NCBI GenBank assembly: GCA_029573975.1
Contig: JAKQBU010000195.1
Span: 1 to 17,106, forward strand
Length of the DNA: 17,106 nucleotides
Source of the DNA: Planctomycetota bacterium
GTDB taxonomy: Bacteria > Planctomycetota > Phycisphaerae > Sedimentisphaerales > SM23-30
Reading direction: 5' to 3'
The notes under the pieces are model-generated. The model did not search any database, was not told where the DNA came from, and saw only the letters and a list, made by a program, of their open reading frames with translations. Both the position numbers and the translations under genes were made by a program. Below, one piece after another: positions 1 through 8,259 of this stretch (positions within the stretch are counted from its first letter, which is position 1; each line of letters begins with the position of its first letter).

Positions 1-72
1 CGCCGGGGGATTTCTTATACTGCCCCGGATGCTTGTCAAGTATCTTAACTTTCTTTTTCAGGAGTATCTGGT

Positions 73-1149
73 ATGAAAACAGCAAAGGTATTCGGAATAT
101 TGTTGGTTTTGGCTGTCGCGGCGGCTGGGACTCTGGCGGTAGGGGGGTGCAAAAAGTCGGAGAAGGGCGGGCAACCCGCTCCCACGGCTCCCGCTCCGGC
201 TCCTGCCAAGACCATCGAGTTATCCTATAGCATCTTTTTCCCGCCCTCGCACATCCAGTGCAAAACCGCCGATGAGTGGGCCAAAGAGATCGAAAAGCGG
301 ACCAACGGCCGCGTCAAAATCAACATCTTTGCCGGCGGTACGCTGACGCCCGCCCCCCAGTGTTATGACGGGGTGGTCAACGGTATTTCCGATATCGGCA
401 TGAGCTGTCTGGCCTATACCCGCGGTAAATTCCCCCTGCTGGAAGGCCTGGATCTGCCGCTGGGTTATCCCAACGGTGCTGCGGCCACCCGCATCGCCAA
501 TGAAATGGTCCAGAAATACCAGCCCGCCGAACTTGCCGATACTCATGTCCTGTATTTTCACGCCCACGGGCCCGGAATTCTTGCCTCCCAAAAACCCGTC
601 CATACGCTGGAAGACATGAAGGGCCTCAAGGTCCGTGCCACCGGCCTGTCCGCCAAGATTGTCGAAATGCTCGGCGGCACCCCCGTAGCCATGGCCCAGC
701 CGGAAACCTATGAAGCCCTCCAGAAAGGCGTCGTGGATGCCACCCTGTGTCCCATCGAAACCCTCAAGGGCTGGAAACAGGGCGAGGCCATCCAGTATGT
801 TATCGACAGTTCCGTCATCGGCTATACCACCGCCATGTTCGTCGTGATGAACAAGGGGAAATGGGAGCAGTTGCCCGCCGACATCCAAAAAATCTTCACC
901 GAAACCAGCCAGGAATGGGCCGTCAAACATGGGGCCGCCTGGGATGTGGCCGATGAGGAAGGCCGGGCCTTTATCCGGGAACTCAAACGCGAAGAAATCC
1001 CCCTGGCGCCCGAACAGCAGCAGCTTTGGAAGGCCGCCGTTTTGCCCATTCTGGATGCCTATGCGGCCGCCGCCAAGGAAAAATCCCTGCCAGGCGAGGA
1101 ATTCCTTAAAGAACTGCAAGCGAAGCTGGCCGCACCCCAGGGACAATAA
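73..1149 (+). CDS. dctP: TRAP transporter substrate-binding lipoprotein (DctP family)
   Basis: This is the extracytoplasmic solute receptor of a tripartite ATP-independent periplasmic (TRAP) transporter. It captures a substrate, usually an organic acid, and delivers it to the DctQM membrane complex, which is driven by an ion gradient. The 358-residue protein begins with a lipoprotein signal: hydrophobic residues 6-25 end in a lipobox V-G-G-C, with Cys26 as the lipidation site. A Pro/Ala linker (about 35-48) precedes the DctP fold. The conserved Arg that usually pairs with a substrate carboxylate is probably Arg188 in the motif GLKVRATG, followed by the typical [13 protein letters not shown] stretch. 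AGGAG at 60-64 sits 8 bases before the ATG. A TATACT at 16-21 could be a -10 element, but its -35 would fall outside the window. It is first in an operon with dctQ (3-base gap), dctM and a universal stress protein. The substrate cannot be read from the sequence. Confidence 0.95.
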   Translation: MKTAKVFGILLVLAVAAAGTLAVGGCKKSEKGGQPAPTAPAPAPAKTIELSYSIFFPPSHIQCKTADEWAKEIEKRTNGRVKINIFAGGTLTPAPQCYDGVVNGISDIGMSCLAYTRGKFPLLEGLDLPLGYPNGAAATRIANEMVQKYQPAELADTHVLYFHAHGPGILASQKPVHTLEDMKGLKVRATGLSAKIVEMLGGTPVAMAQPETYEALQKGVVDATLCPIETLKGWKQGEAIQYVIDSSVIGYTTAMFVVMNKGKWEQLPADIQKIFTETSQEWAVKHGAAWDVADEEGRAFIRELKREEIPLAPEQQQLWKAAVLPILDAYAAAAKEKSLPGEEFLKELQAKLAAPQGQ

Positions 1150-1152
1150 GCG

Positions 1153-1677
1153 ATGACGGCACCCGCACCAATCACCCAGGAGGGAGCCTTCTGGTCCGCT
1201 TATGCGCGGATTGTTCGCCTCCTCGTGTACGTGATGGCTGCGGTTGCCGGTTTTGCCATTCTTCTGATGGTGGTGATAACCTGCATCGAGGTCATCCTGC
1301 GCATGGGCAAGGTCTCTATGACCGGCGTCTATGACATCGTGAAAATTGCCGGCGGTTTGTGCATGGCAGCTTCTCTTCCCTACACCACTGCCTGCAAAGG
1401 CCACGTGGCCATCGAATATTTCTTCCAGAAACTTTCCCGCCGCGGGCGCATTCTCGTGGACAGTTTGTCCCGGCTTTGCCTGCTGGCCCTCTTTGCCTTT
1501 CTGGCGGAGCGGTGCTGGCTCTACGGCAACAGTCTCCAGCAGAGCGGCCAGGTTTCTCCCACGCTGCAACTGCCTGATTTTTATCTGGCTTATGTCCTGG
1601 CCGCTGCCTGCGGGCTGGTCTGTCTGATTAAAATCTATCACCTGTTTCACCCCGGGAAGGAACTGATCAAACCATGA
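1153..1677 (+). CDS. dctQ: TRAP transporter small permease (DctQ family)
   Basis: This is the small membrane subunit of the TRAP transporter. It forms a complex with DctM and helps dock the loaded DctP receptor. The 174-residue protein has the four hydrophobic segments expected for DctQ (roughly residues 23-45, 62-80, 96-115 and 138-157). It also has typical landmarks: an ITCIEVILRM segment after helix 1, a GGLCMAASLPY segment, and a short basic loop before helix 3. The start follows the dctP stop by 3 bases, and the stop codon overlaps the dctM start in an ATGA, so translation is coupled. Identification rests on size, topology and position between dctP and dctM, because DctQ proteins diverge strongly. 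Confidence 0.92.
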   Translation: MTAPAPITQEGAFWSAYARIVRLLVYVMAAVAGFAILLMVVITCIEVILRMGKVSMTGVYDIVKIAGGLCMAASLPYTTACKGHVAIEYFFQKLSRRGRILVDSLSRLCLLALFAFLAERCWLYGNSLQQSGQVSPTLQLPDFYLAYVLAAACGLVCLIKIYHLFHPGKELIKP

Positions 1678-2978
1678 CACCCGTGGAAATAGGACTGCTG
1701 GGATGCCTGCTGCTGGTTATACTTTTGCTCAGCAGCATGCCGGTTGCTTTTGCGATGGCCATTGTCGGCTTTGTCGGCTTCGCCTGGATTGTATCCCTGC
1801 CGGCCGCCGTCCACATGATTACCGCCGACCTCTACGAAACCTTCTCCTCCTACAGTCTGACCGTTATCCCGCTCTTTGTCCTCATGGGCCAGGTGTCCTT
1901 CCATTCCGGGATCAGCCGCCGTCTTTTTGAGACCGCCTATCACTGGCTGGGACCGCTGCCCGGCGGTTTGGCGATGGCTACCGTCGGGGCTTGTGCTGCT
2001 TTTGGGGCTATCTGCGGCTCCGGTCCGGCTACCGCCGCCACCATGGCCATGGTGGCCCTGCCCGAAATGAAACGCTATCGCTATGACATGGAGCTGGCCT
2101 GCGGCACCGTTGCTTCCGGCGGCACGCTCGGTATGATGATCCCGCCCAGCGTTGTCTTCATCGTTTATGGCATCATGACCGAACAGTCCATCGGCAAGCT
2201 TTTTATCTCCGGCATCCTGCCCGGCCTTCTGACCGCCGCCCTGTTTGTCGGGGTGATTTACATCCAGTGCAAACGCCGTCCCCACCTTGGTCCGGCGGCT
2301 CCCTCCTCCACCTGGAGCCATAAATTCGGCTCTCTGCTGGGTATCACCGAAACCCTGATTCTCTTCGCCCTGGTCATCGGCGGCATGTTTGGCGGACTTT
2401 TCACGCCCACGGAAGCGGCTGCGGTTGGCGCCGGAGGCAGCCTCGTCATTGCCTTCTTCCGCAAAAAATTCTCCCTTAAAATGCTCCGCCGTTCCCTCAT
2501 GGAGACCATGCGCACCAGCCTGATGGTCATGATCATCGTCGCCGGTGCGGTTGTCTTCGGCCACTTCCTGGCCATCACCCGCATTCCCTTTGAGCTGGCC
2601 ACCTGGCTGGGCAGCCTGCCTTTGCCCGCCTGGATGATTATCAGCTTTATGGTTCTGTTTTACGTGATCGCCGGCTGTTTTGTGGATGCCCTGGCCCTGA
2701 TTCTGCTGACCATCCCGATTTTCTATCCCGTCATGCTGGATTTGAACTGCAATCCCATCTGGTTCGGCGTCATTATCGTCCTGGTTACCCAGATCGGCAC
2801 GATCACTCCGCCGGTCGGGGTTTGTGCCTATGTCGTCGGCGGGATCGAGCGTGATGTCCCCCTGCAAAAAGTCTTCAAAGGCTGTATACCTTTCGTCCTG
2901 GCTCTGGTCATTGCCACCGCGCTCTGTATCGCCTTTCCGAAAATCTGTACCTTTTTACCCGACCTGGTCCGCTATTAG
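1674..2978 (+). CDS. dctM: TRAP transporter large permease (DctM family)
   Basis: This is the transport channel of the TRAP system, an inner-membrane protein that moves the substrate with a cation gradient. At 434 residues it has the usual length and about a dozen hydrophobic helices. It carries the family's signature stretches: VALPEMKRYRYD, then ASGGTLGMMIPPS (about residues 144-156) and the second-half repeat TQIGTITPPVGV. The ATG overlaps the dctQ stop codon (ATGA at 1674-1677). The gene is intact, with no sign of fusion to DctQ. The downstream universal stress protein follows after 42 bases, with no terminator that I can see between them. Confidence 0.95.
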   Translation: MTPVEIGLLGCLLLVILLLSSMPVAFAMAIVGFVGFAWIVSLPAAVHMITADLYETFSSYSLTVIPLFVLMGQVSFHSGISRRLFETAYHWLGPLPGGLAMATVGACAAFGAICGSGPATAATMAMVALPEMKRYRYDMELACGTVASGGTLGMMIPPSVVFIVYGIMTEQSIGKLFISGILPGLLTAALFVGVIYIQCKRRPHLGPAAPSSTWSHKFGSLLGITETLILFALVIGGMFGGLFTPTEAAAVGAGGSLVIAFFRKKFSLKMLRRSLMETMRTSLMVMIIVAGAVVFGHFLAITRIPFELATWLGSLPLPAWMIISFMVLFYVIAGCFVDALALILLTIPIFYPVMLDLNCNPIWFGVIIVLVTQIGTITPPVGVCAYVVGGIERDVPLQKVFKGCIPFVLALVIATALCIAFPKICTFLPDLVRY

Positions 2979-3020
2979 CCGCCGGCCCGGCCGGGAAAAT
3001 CCCAAAAAGGAAATACGACC

Positions 3021-3503
3021 ATGGATACCGGTTCCTTACCTGTCAGTCCTTACCAGACGATTCTTTTTTGTACCGATTTCTCCGAAAACGCCGACTTCGC
3101 CTTTGACTTTGCTCTCGACGCCGCCGTCCGCCGCCCCGGCTGCAGACTTTATCTGCTGCACGTGATCCCTGAAACCGATGCCCAGTTCTGGAAGACCTAC
3201 ATCTACGAAGTCGATGATGTGGATCAGAAGGCCAAAGCCGACATTGACCGTAAAATCGAGGAATCCTATCGGCTGCGCGTCCCGCCGGGCGTCCATTTTC
3301 AATTTGAGGTGCGGGTCGGCAAGGACTACAAGGAAATCCTTGCCTTCGCGGAAGAAAAAAATGCCGATCTGATTGTCCTGGGCCGCCAGGGCCATTCCTC
3401 TCTCGAAAAAGCTCTCTTCGGTCGCGTTACCGAAAAAATCGCCCGCCGCGCCCGCTCCGCGGTGCTTATTGTCCCCCTGGACTTCCAGAATAGACACCCA
3501 TAA
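3021..3503 (+). CDS. Universal stress protein (UspA family), last gene of the TRAP operon
   Basis: This is a single-domain universal stress protein of 160 residues, presumably cytoplasmic. It opens with the typical first strand (YQTILFCTDFSENADFAF, about residues 12-29) and has the ATP-loop region near the C-terminus. That loop is usually G-x2-G-x9-G-S/T. Here it reads G121-R-Q-G124, nine residues, G134-R135, so the final Ser/Thr that contacts the phosphates is Arg, and nucleotide binding may be altered. AGGA about 9 bases before the ATG is a plausible ribosome binding site. A USP in a TRAP operon has a known precedent: TeaD, encoded with the ectoine TRAP transporter TeaABC of Halomonas, regulates transport activity. 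A similar role here is inferred from gene position. Confidence 0.9.
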   Translation: MDTGSLPVSPYQTILFCTDFSENADFAFDFALDAAVRRPGCRLYLLHVIPETDAQFWKTYIYEVDDVDQKAKADIDRKIEESYRLRVPPGVHFQFEVRVGKDYKEILAFAEEKNADLIVLGRQGHSSLEKALFGRVTEKIARRARSAVLIVPLDFQNRHP

Positions 3504-3525
3504 GGGCGGTTTCTGCTTTTCGCTG

Positions 3526-4062
3526 TTACCCCTGATAATGGTTGATTTTGAAGATTTCGTCCGCCTTTTTCCGGGCGCCAGGTTTGACCGGATGATTCAG
3601 GTCATCGGAGCGGGGATAGCCCAGCGGCATCATGGCTACCACCTTGGCTTCCGCCGGAATCTGCAGAAGCGTTTTGACGGCGGTTTCATCAAAGGCCCCG
3701 ATCCAGCAGGTCCCCAGCCCTTCGGCCACGGCGGCCAGGCTGAGATGGTCCAGGGCAATCGCCAGATCGATATCGATACTGTTGCCGTAGCCGCCCATCT
3801 TTTTGTAGGCCTTGGCGGGAGTGCCGCAGGCCACGACAATCACCGGGGCCTCCGCCATCCAGGCCTGATTGCAGGAGGCGGCCGCCACCTGCTGCCGTAG
3901 CTGGGGATCCTGTACCAGAAGGAACCGCCAGGGCTGGAAATTGCAGGCCGAGGGGGCCAAACGCAGGGCTTCGAGAACCTTGTGCAGCGTCGCCTCGGGA
4001 ATGGGTCTGGGATTGTAGGCACGCACGCTGCGGCGATTTTGGATGGCTTGGTAAACTTCCAT
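3526..4062 (-). CDS. Nitroreductase-family FMN-dependent oxidoreductase
   Basis: This is a 178-residue nitroreductase-fold flavoprotein, expected to bind FMN and use NAD(P)H to reduce an unknown acceptor. Landmarks are the FMN-phosphate motif RRSVR at residues 10-14, A-P-S-A-C-N-F-Q-P-W at 36-45 (the S-x2-N-x-Q-P-W pattern), GLGTCWIGAF at 115-124 and the closing MPLGYP at 145-150. The reading frame stays open upstream to 4353, but the ATG at 4062 is preferred. It begins directly at the family's N-terminus, has a GGAAAGG ribosome binding site, and lies just downstream of a strong promoter at 4094-4122. The gene converges on the universal stress protein, leaving only 22 bases between the two stop codons. 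Physiological substrates of this family vary widely, so none is assigned. Confidence 0.92.
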   Translation of the reverse strand: MEVYQAIQNRRSVRAYNPRPIPEATLHKVLEALRLAPSACNFQPWRFLLVQDPQLRQQVAAASCNQAWMAEAPVIVVACGTPAKAYKKMGGYGNSIDIDLAIALDHLSLAAVAEGLGTCWIGAFDETAVKTLLQIPAEAKVVAMMPLGYPRSDDLNHPVKPGARKKADEIFKINHYQG

Positions 4063-4093
4063 GATTTTTCCTTTCCGTTTTGTTCTGATGATG

Positions 4094-4122
4094 ATTATTC
4101 CCTGGTTTGCCGGGTCTGTCAA
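4094..4122 (-). promoter_or_regulatory. Sigma70-type promoter of the nitroreductase gene
   Basis: On the minus strand, TTGACA (complement of 4117-4122) and AATAAT (complement of 4094-4099) are separated by exactly 17 bases. This is a full -35 match and a 5/6 -10 match. Transcription would begin near 4087, giving a leader of about 25 bases before the ATG at 4062. Confidence 0.75.
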
Positions 4123-4199
4123 CTTTGCCGGAGGAAAATTCTTCTCAAATTTTCTTGCCGCGTCCGGTTTTTCAGGTGCGCAAAGGGCGGCATTTCGTC

Positions 4200-4205
4200 T
4201 ATAAT
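4200..4205 (+). promoter_or_regulatory. Candidate -10 element for the ECF sigma factor operon
   Basis: A perfect TATAAT lies about 50 bases before the likely sigma factor start at 4256. No recognisable TTGACA-like -35 lies 16-18 bases upstream, so the promoter is either activator-dependent or read by another sigma factor. Chance occurrence of one hexamer is possible. Confidence 0.4.
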
Positions 4206-4255
4206 GATGAGGCCCAGGGAAGCTCGAATCGCGATGGTACCTGCGAGGATTGGTT

Positions 4256-4768
4256 TTGGAAGACCGCGGACAAAAGGTTTTGGAATTGCTGGATTCAGCC
4301 GGCCAGCGGCTGCACCGCCTGCTCACCCGGCTGAGCGGGTCGGAGCAGGCCACCAGCGACCTGTTCCAGGAACTATTCGTAAGGCTCTGTAATTCCAGGG
4401 GTTTAGAAAAGGCGGACGATCCGATGGCTTATGCCTGGCGGTCGGCGGTGAACCTGGCCTTCGAGTGGCGCAGAAACCGCAAGAAGGCCTTTGTTCCCCT
4501 AGAAGAAGAGTTTCTGCCTGCTGAGAACCAGCCGGTCGCCCTGGAACACATGGTCCGGGCCGAAGAAATGGAACAGGTGCTGGAAGGCCTGGCGAAACTG
4601 CCGCCAGTCGCCCGCGAAGTGCTGGTGCGGCGGTACCTCGAGCAGGAACCGTACGAAGAGATCGCCCGCCGGCTGGGCAAGAAACCGCAGCATCTGCGGG
4701 CTATCTGTTCCAAAGCCCTGGCGCGTCTGCGGGTCCTGACGGCCTCTGATGTAAAAGTGTCCCCTTAA
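4256..4768 (+). CDS. ECF-like RNA polymerase sigma factor
   Basis: This is a small sigma70-family factor of about 170 residues with only regions 2 and 4, the architecture of extracytoplasmic-function sigma factors. Region 2 spans roughly residues 28-75 and includes DLFQELFVRLC and the basic, aromatic stretch that contacts the -10. Region 4 spans roughly 115-160 and includes the helix-turn-helix YEEIARRLGKKPQHLRAICSKALARLR. The start is a TTG. GAGGA at 4245-4249 directly abuts an earlier in-frame TTG (4250) but is correctly spaced, 6 bases, from the TTG at 4256. No in-frame ATG exists nearby. Its stop codon overlaps the start of the next gene (TAATG), so the two are translationally coupled. 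That gene probably encodes the cognate membrane regulator. The target regulon is unknown. Confidence 0.85.
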   Translation: MEDRGQKVLELLDSAGQRLHRLLTRLSGSEQATSDLFQELFVRLCNSRGLEKADDPMAYAWRSAVNLAFEWRRNRKKAFVPLEEEFLPAENQPVALEHMVRAEEMEQVLEGLAKLPPVAREVLVRRYLEQEPYEEIARRLGKKPQHLRAICSKALARLRVLTASDVKVSP

Positions 4769-6195
4769 TGATGGGTGATGGTATGTCCGAAATGAACGAA
4801 GAAAAAATTACCAAATGTCTGGAGGCGCTGGGTCGGATCGATTCGAATCCGGAACAAGTGGGCCGGGATATGGAACGCACCCGGCAGCGGATTCTGGAAG
4901 AGATCGCCCGGCCGCAGACGCATCCGGACAATCTATGGAGAAAAGTGATGAAAAGCAATCTGATAAAATTTGCAATTGCGGCCATCGTGATGATCGCAGC
5001 CGTGGCCGGCTTTTTCTGGATGGGGGACGGGGCCAAACTGGCCTGGGCGGAAGTGGCGGCCCGGGTGGAGCAGGCGGGGGCCTTCAGCTACCGGATGTTA
5101 ATCCAAATGGAAGGCGGTGCGGTGGCCGGGATGCCCGGCGGTATGCCGGAGATGGAAGGGCATATTTTGATCTCGCCGGAATTCGGCATGAAGATGGAGA
5201 TGTTCTCCGGGGGTAAGGTCATGCAGCAAACGTATGTTTCGGCGGCGGAAAAAGGCGCGGTCATGCTTATGCCGGAGGCCAAAAAAATCATGCGGATGCA
5301 GTTCAGCGAGGATCTGCTGGCCAAGATGCAGCAGCAGAATAACGACCCGCGGTATATGTTCAAAGAATTCATGAACTGCCAGTATGAAGAACTGGGCCGT
5401 ACGGAAATCAACGGTGTGGAGTGCGAAGGCATCCGGACCACTGATCCGAAATATGGAATGGGCATGTTCCAGGAGGTGTCGGTGGAGATTTGGGCCGATG
5501 TCCAGCGAGGGTGGCCGGTGCTGATGGAGATGGACGCCACCATGAATTCGCCGGCGGGCGGCGGGCTGATGAATATGCATATGGTCATGGACGATTTTCA
5601 GTGGAATCAGGAGGTCACGGCCGCTGATTTCACCCCGGAAATCCCCGAAGATTATACCGCCATGCCGGATATGCAAATACCGGCCATGGATGCCGAAGGT
5701 GCAACCGAAGGTTTGCAGCTCTACGCTGATATACTCAACCGGTATCCGAAAAAAATAGATATGATGAATATGACCGCCGACTTTACCAAATTACTGATGC
5801 AGCAGGACAAGGCTGCGGTCGGCAGCAAGCTGGGCATCGATACCGAAGGTTTGAGCGAACAGGAGCAGGTGGAAAAACTGATGCCCCAGATGATGAAAAT
5901 CCAGGGAATTGCCATGTTCTATATGGCGATGACCCAGGAAGGCCGCGACCCGAAATATTATGGATCAGTGGTTGAGCCGGGTGATGCCGAGGCGATTCTG
6001 CTGGGCTGGCGGCGCGACGACGGCCAATATGATGTAATCTATGGTGATTTGTCACGCGGGACCGTTGCCGTCGAAGAAATGCCGGAAGAACCGGTCATTC
6101 CGGAAGAACCAAACACGGAAATACCGGATAATCTCACTCCGCCGCCATCTCCAGAGCCTGCGCCGATTGAAACTGTACCAGTCTCCTCCAATTAA
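4768..6195 (+). CDS. Met-rich single-pass membrane protein, probable anti-sigma/RseB-like partner of the ECF sigma factor
   Basis: This 475-residue protein is coupled to the sigma factor by a TAATG overlap, the usual place for an anti-sigma or sensor. A charged cytoplasmic N-terminus (1-64) precedes one transmembrane helix (about 65-85). A large extracytoplasmic region follows. Its first part, from about residue 90 to 310, starts with LAWAEVAARVEQAGAFSYRM and resembles the LolA/RseB-like lipoprotein-carrier fold seen in similarly placed planctomycete proteins. A second region (about 318-445) includes EGRDPKYYGSVVEPGDAEA and VIYGDLSRGTV. The last 38 residues are rich in Pro and Glu. About 10% of all residues are Met, with clusters such as AGMPGGMPEM and GMKMEM. 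No zinc-binding anti-sigma motif (HxxxCxxC) is visible in the N-terminus. The annotated ATG could be replaced by an in-frame ATG at 4783. The function is inferred from position and topology. Confidence 0.72.
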   Translation: MMGDGMSEMNEEKITKCLEALGRIDSNPEQVGRDMERTRQRILEEIARPQTHPDNLWRKVMKSNLIKFAIAAIVMIAAVAGFFWMGDGAKLAWAEVAARVEQAGAFSYRMLIQMEGGAVAGMPGGMPEMEGHILISPEFGMKMEMFSGGKVMQQTYVSAAEKGAVMLMPEAKKIMRMQFSEDLLAKMQQQNNDPRYMFKEFMNCQYEELGRTEINGVECEGIRTTDPKYGMGMFQEVSVEIWADVQRGWPVLMEMDATMNSPAGGGLMNMHMVMDDFQWNQEVTAADFTPEIPEDYTAMPDMQIPAMDAEGATEGLQLYADILNRYPKKIDMMNMTADFTKLLMQQDKAAVGSKLGIDTEGLSEQEQVEKLMPQMMKIQGIAMFYMAMTQEGRDPKYYGSVVEPGDAEAILLGWRRDDGQYDVIYGDLSRGTVAVEEMPEEPVIPEEPNTEIPDNLTPPPSPEPAPIETVPVSSN

Positions 6196-6218
6196 AACCG
6201 ATAGTTTTACATGGCCAT

Positions 6219-6251
6219 AAAAAAACCGGTGTCGTCGTCACGCGACACCGG
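6219..6251 (-). terminator. Intrinsic terminator of fhs
   Basis: A perfect 9-bp stem, CCGGTGTCG (6226-6234) with CGACACCGG (6243-6251), encloses an 8-base loop. On the minus strand it is followed by seven T residues (6219-6225), a strong terminator for fhs. On the plus strand only a weak T run follows, so it may also act as a partial stop for the sigma-partner operon. Confidence 0.88.
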
Positions 6252-6282
6252 ATTTCCTTAAACACCTCACTTTTGCCTGTGT

Positions 6283-8088
6283 TTAAAATAGTCCCGTTAC
6301 GTTGCCGCTCTCCACATCCACATCGATCCTGCGAAAGGCCGGATCGGAACCGGTCCCCGGCATCAGCTTGATATCGCCGGCCACCGGCACCACAAAACCA
6401 GCCCCTTTATAGACCAGAACATCCCGGATCGGAAGCTGCCAGCCGCGCGGCCGGCCTTTCAAATTCGGGTCGTGCGACAGGCTCAGGTGCGACTTCACCA
6501 TGCACGTTCCCAGCTTCTGCATCTCCGGGTCTTTTTCATATCGTTGCAGTTTTTCCCGGGCCTGGGGCGTATAGGTTACGCCATCGGCGCCATATACCTC
6601 TCTGGCAATCAGCTCGATCCGCTGCGTCAGCGGCATCTTCAAGCTGTAGAGGAATTTGAAATCGTTCTTTTCTTCGCTGGCCGCCGCCACCGCCTCCGCC
6701 AGTTCCACCGCCCCTGCGCCGCCCTTGAGCCAATGCTCCGAAAGGGCCGCATAGGCCCCATGCTGCTGGGCCACCTTCTTCACTAGCGCCACTTCTGCTT
6801 CCGTATCCATATAAAAGCTGTTGATGGCGACCACCGGCCGCACCCCGCTCTTCTTCACCGTCTCAATATGGGCGACCAGATTTTCGCAGCCCTTTTCCAG
6901 CAGAGCCAGATTTTCTTTCGTATAGGCTTCATCCAGCGGAATCCCCGGCTTGACCGCCGGCCCGCCGCCGTGCATCTTCAGCGCCCGGATGGTCGCCACA
7001 ATCACCACGGCGTTGGGCACCAGCCCGGAAATCCGGCACTTCAAATTCCAGAATTTTTCAAACCCGATATCCGCTCCGAAGCCGCTTTCGGTCACCAGGT
7101 AATCATTCAGTTTCAGCGCGATGCGGTCGGCCATAATCGAATTCTGACCGATGGCGATATTGGCAAACGGCCCGGCGTGTACAAAAATCGGCTGCCCTTC
7201 AATCGTCTGCAGCAGTGTCGGCTTCATCGCCTCCACCAGCCAGGCCGCGATCGCCCCATCCACCTCCAGATCCGCTGTGGTTACTTCTTCCCCCTTGCGG
7301 CTGTAGGCCACCACCATCCTGCCGATCCGGCTGCGCATATCCGCCAGATCGCGCGAGACGGCCAGAATCGCCATCAGTTCGCTCGACACGCTGATCTGGA
7401 AGCCGGATTCCATCTCGTAGCCGTCCATTTTGTCCCCCTTGCCGATGGTGATATTCCGCAGAGCCTGGGCACAAAAATCAATCGCCCACTTGATCTGGAT
7501 TCGCTGGGGATCGATATCCAGCCGCCGCAAATTCCGCTGCGCCAGCTTGGCGTCATCGTAGTTGGACTCATGCTGCATCCGGCTGGTCAGCGCCACCATC
7601 GCCAGATTATGGGCATTGGTAATCTTGTCGATATCCCCCGTCAGACCCAGACAGAACGGCGTCAGCGGAATGCACTGTGCCAGCCCGCCGCCGGCCGCCG
7701 ATCCCTTAATATTGAAGGTCGGGCCGCCGCTGGGCTGACGAATCGCTCCCGCCACGCGCTTGCCGAGTTTCGCCAGTCCCTCCACCAGCCCGATGGTGGT
7801 TGTCGTCTTGCCTTCCCCCAGCGGCGTCGGTGTAATCGCCGTTACGTCCACATATTTCCCCTGCGGCGTTTCTGCCAGTCGGGCCAGCACCTTCTGTCCG
7901 TCTATCTTGCCCAGGTATTTCCCCATCGGAATCAGCTCATCCTCGACCAGCCCGATATCTTCGGCCAACTGCACGATCGGCTTCATGGTCTTTTCCGCCG
8001 CTGCGGCAATCTCCCAGTCTTTCATCTTTAACGGATCCAGCACCGGTGACGCATCCTGCATGGTATTTCGCGAAGCAATTGTTGACAT
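6283..8088 (-). CDS. fhs: Formate--tetrahydrofolate ligase (eukaryote-like clade)
   Basis: This enzyme joins formate to tetrahydrofolate using ATP, giving 10-formyl-THF for purine synthesis or the methyl branch of one-carbon metabolism. Numbered from the ATG at 8088 it has 601 residues, slightly longer than the 550-590 typical of bacterial enzymes. The ATP loop [11 protein letters not shown] lies at 88-98. The next motif, normally R-E-P-S-L-G-P, reads R117-Q-P-S-G-G-P, so the Glu is Gln. The stretches THLSLSHNP-like (SHLSLSHDP), LPIRD and the C-terminal GLF resemble the synthetase domain of eukaryotic C1-THF synthase more than clostridial enzymes. Three in-frame ATGs occur at 8100, 8094 and 8088. 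The last has GGAG 6 bases upstream and is preferred. The gene stands alone, with no folD or Wood-Ljungdahl genes nearby, and is divergent from a Crp-family regulator with an operator between them. Confidence 0.93.
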   Translation of the reverse strand: MSTIASRNTMQDASPVLDPLKMKDWEIAAAAEKTMKPIVQLAEDIGLVEDELIPMGKYLGKIDGQKVLARLAETPQGKYVDVTAITPTPLGEGKTTTTIGLVEGLAKLGKRVAGAIRQPSGGPTFNIKGSAAGGGLAQCIPLTPFCLGLTGDIDKITNAHNLAMVALTSRMQHESNYDDAKLAQRNLRRLDIDPQRIQIKWAIDFCAQALRNITIGKGDKMDGYEMESGFQISVSSELMAILAVSRDLADMRSRIGRMVVAYSRKGEEVTTADLEVDGAIAAWLVEAMKPTLLQTIEGQPIFVHAGPFANIAIGQNSIMADRIALKLNDYLVTESGFGADIGFEKFWNLKCRISGLVPNAVVIVATIRALKMHGGGPAVKPGIPLDEAYTKENLALLEKGCENLVAHIETVKKSGVRPVVAINSFYMDTEAEVALVKKVAQQHGAYAALSEHWLKGGAGAVELAEAVAAASEEKNDFKFLYSLKMPLTQRIELIAREVYGADGVTYTPQAREKLQRYEKDPEMQKLGTCMVKSHLSLSHDPNLKGRPRGWQLPIRDVLVYKGAGFVVPVAGDIKLMPGTGSDPAFRRIDVDVESGNVTGLF

Positions 8089-8173
8089 ATCCATCTCCAT
8101 CTCAGTTCTACCTTCTGGCTTACTGGAACATTCAGCTTGTCACTGCTAAACGGTTATCCAGCTTACAATTGCT

Positions 8174-8179
8174 ATCTTA
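8174..8179 (-). promoter_or_regulatory. Possible activator-dependent -10 element of fhs
   Basis: On the minus strand TAAGAT (4/6 match to TATAAT) lies with its first base 30.5 bases from the centre of the operator at 8202-8217. That is within one base of the class II CRP arrangement, in which the activator overlaps a missing or weak -35. Transcription would start near 8167, about 80 bases before the ATG. Supported by geometry only. Confidence 0.35.
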
Positions 8180-8201
8180 CTCCCTGCTCTTGTCATAAAT
8201 G

Positions 8202-8217
8202 TGTGATTTTTATCACA
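8202..8217. promoter_or_regulatory. CRP-type operator TGTGA-N6-TCACA
   Basis: TGTGA at 8202-8206 and TCACA at 8213-8217 form a perfect match to the E. coli CRP half-site arrangement, extended by further A/T symmetry. It lies between divergent fhs and the Crp/Fnr-family gene. That regulator has the CRP reading residues R-E-x3-R, so it is the natural candidate to bind here. It directly precedes the -35 of the regulator gene and is class II-spaced for fhs. Confidence 0.75.
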
Positions 8218-8223
8218 TTTTTC

Positions 8224-8251
8224 TTGAAAAACGAAATTTTCCCCCTATACT
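8224..8251 (+). promoter_or_regulatory. Sigma70-type promoter of the Crp-family gene, implying a leaderless mRNA
   Basis: TTGAAA (8224-8229), a 16-base spacer and TATACT (8246-8251) form a strong promoter. The ATG at 8260 is only 9 bases after the -10, so the transcript should begin at or within a couple of bases of the start codon. No Shine-Dalgarno sequence is present between the -10 and the ATG. Confidence 0.75.
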
Positions 8252-8259
8252 GCTCATTT

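Noticed and set aside
220..1680. Long minus-strand open frame opposite dctP and dctQ
   Set aside because: Its low-complexity Gly/His/Gln-rich translation is typical of an antisense shadow, and the plus strand encodes recognisable TRAP subunits.
1647..2867. Long minus-strand open frame opposite dctM
   Set aside because: Asp/Gly/His/Gln-rich translation with no family features; an antisense shadow of a membrane protein gene.
4063..4353. N-terminal extension of the nitroreductase frame
   Set aside because: It covers the nitroreductase promoter and the sigma factor leader, has no family similarity, and the ATG at 4062 has a ribosome binding site at the expected distance.
6868..8031. Long plus-strand open frame opposite fhs
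   Set aside because: Arg/His/Gln-rich translation without domain features; fhs on the other strand is unambiguous.
8137..8259. Upstream extension of the Crp-family frame
   Set aside because: It would translate through the operator and the promoter; the conserved domain begins after the ATG at 8260.
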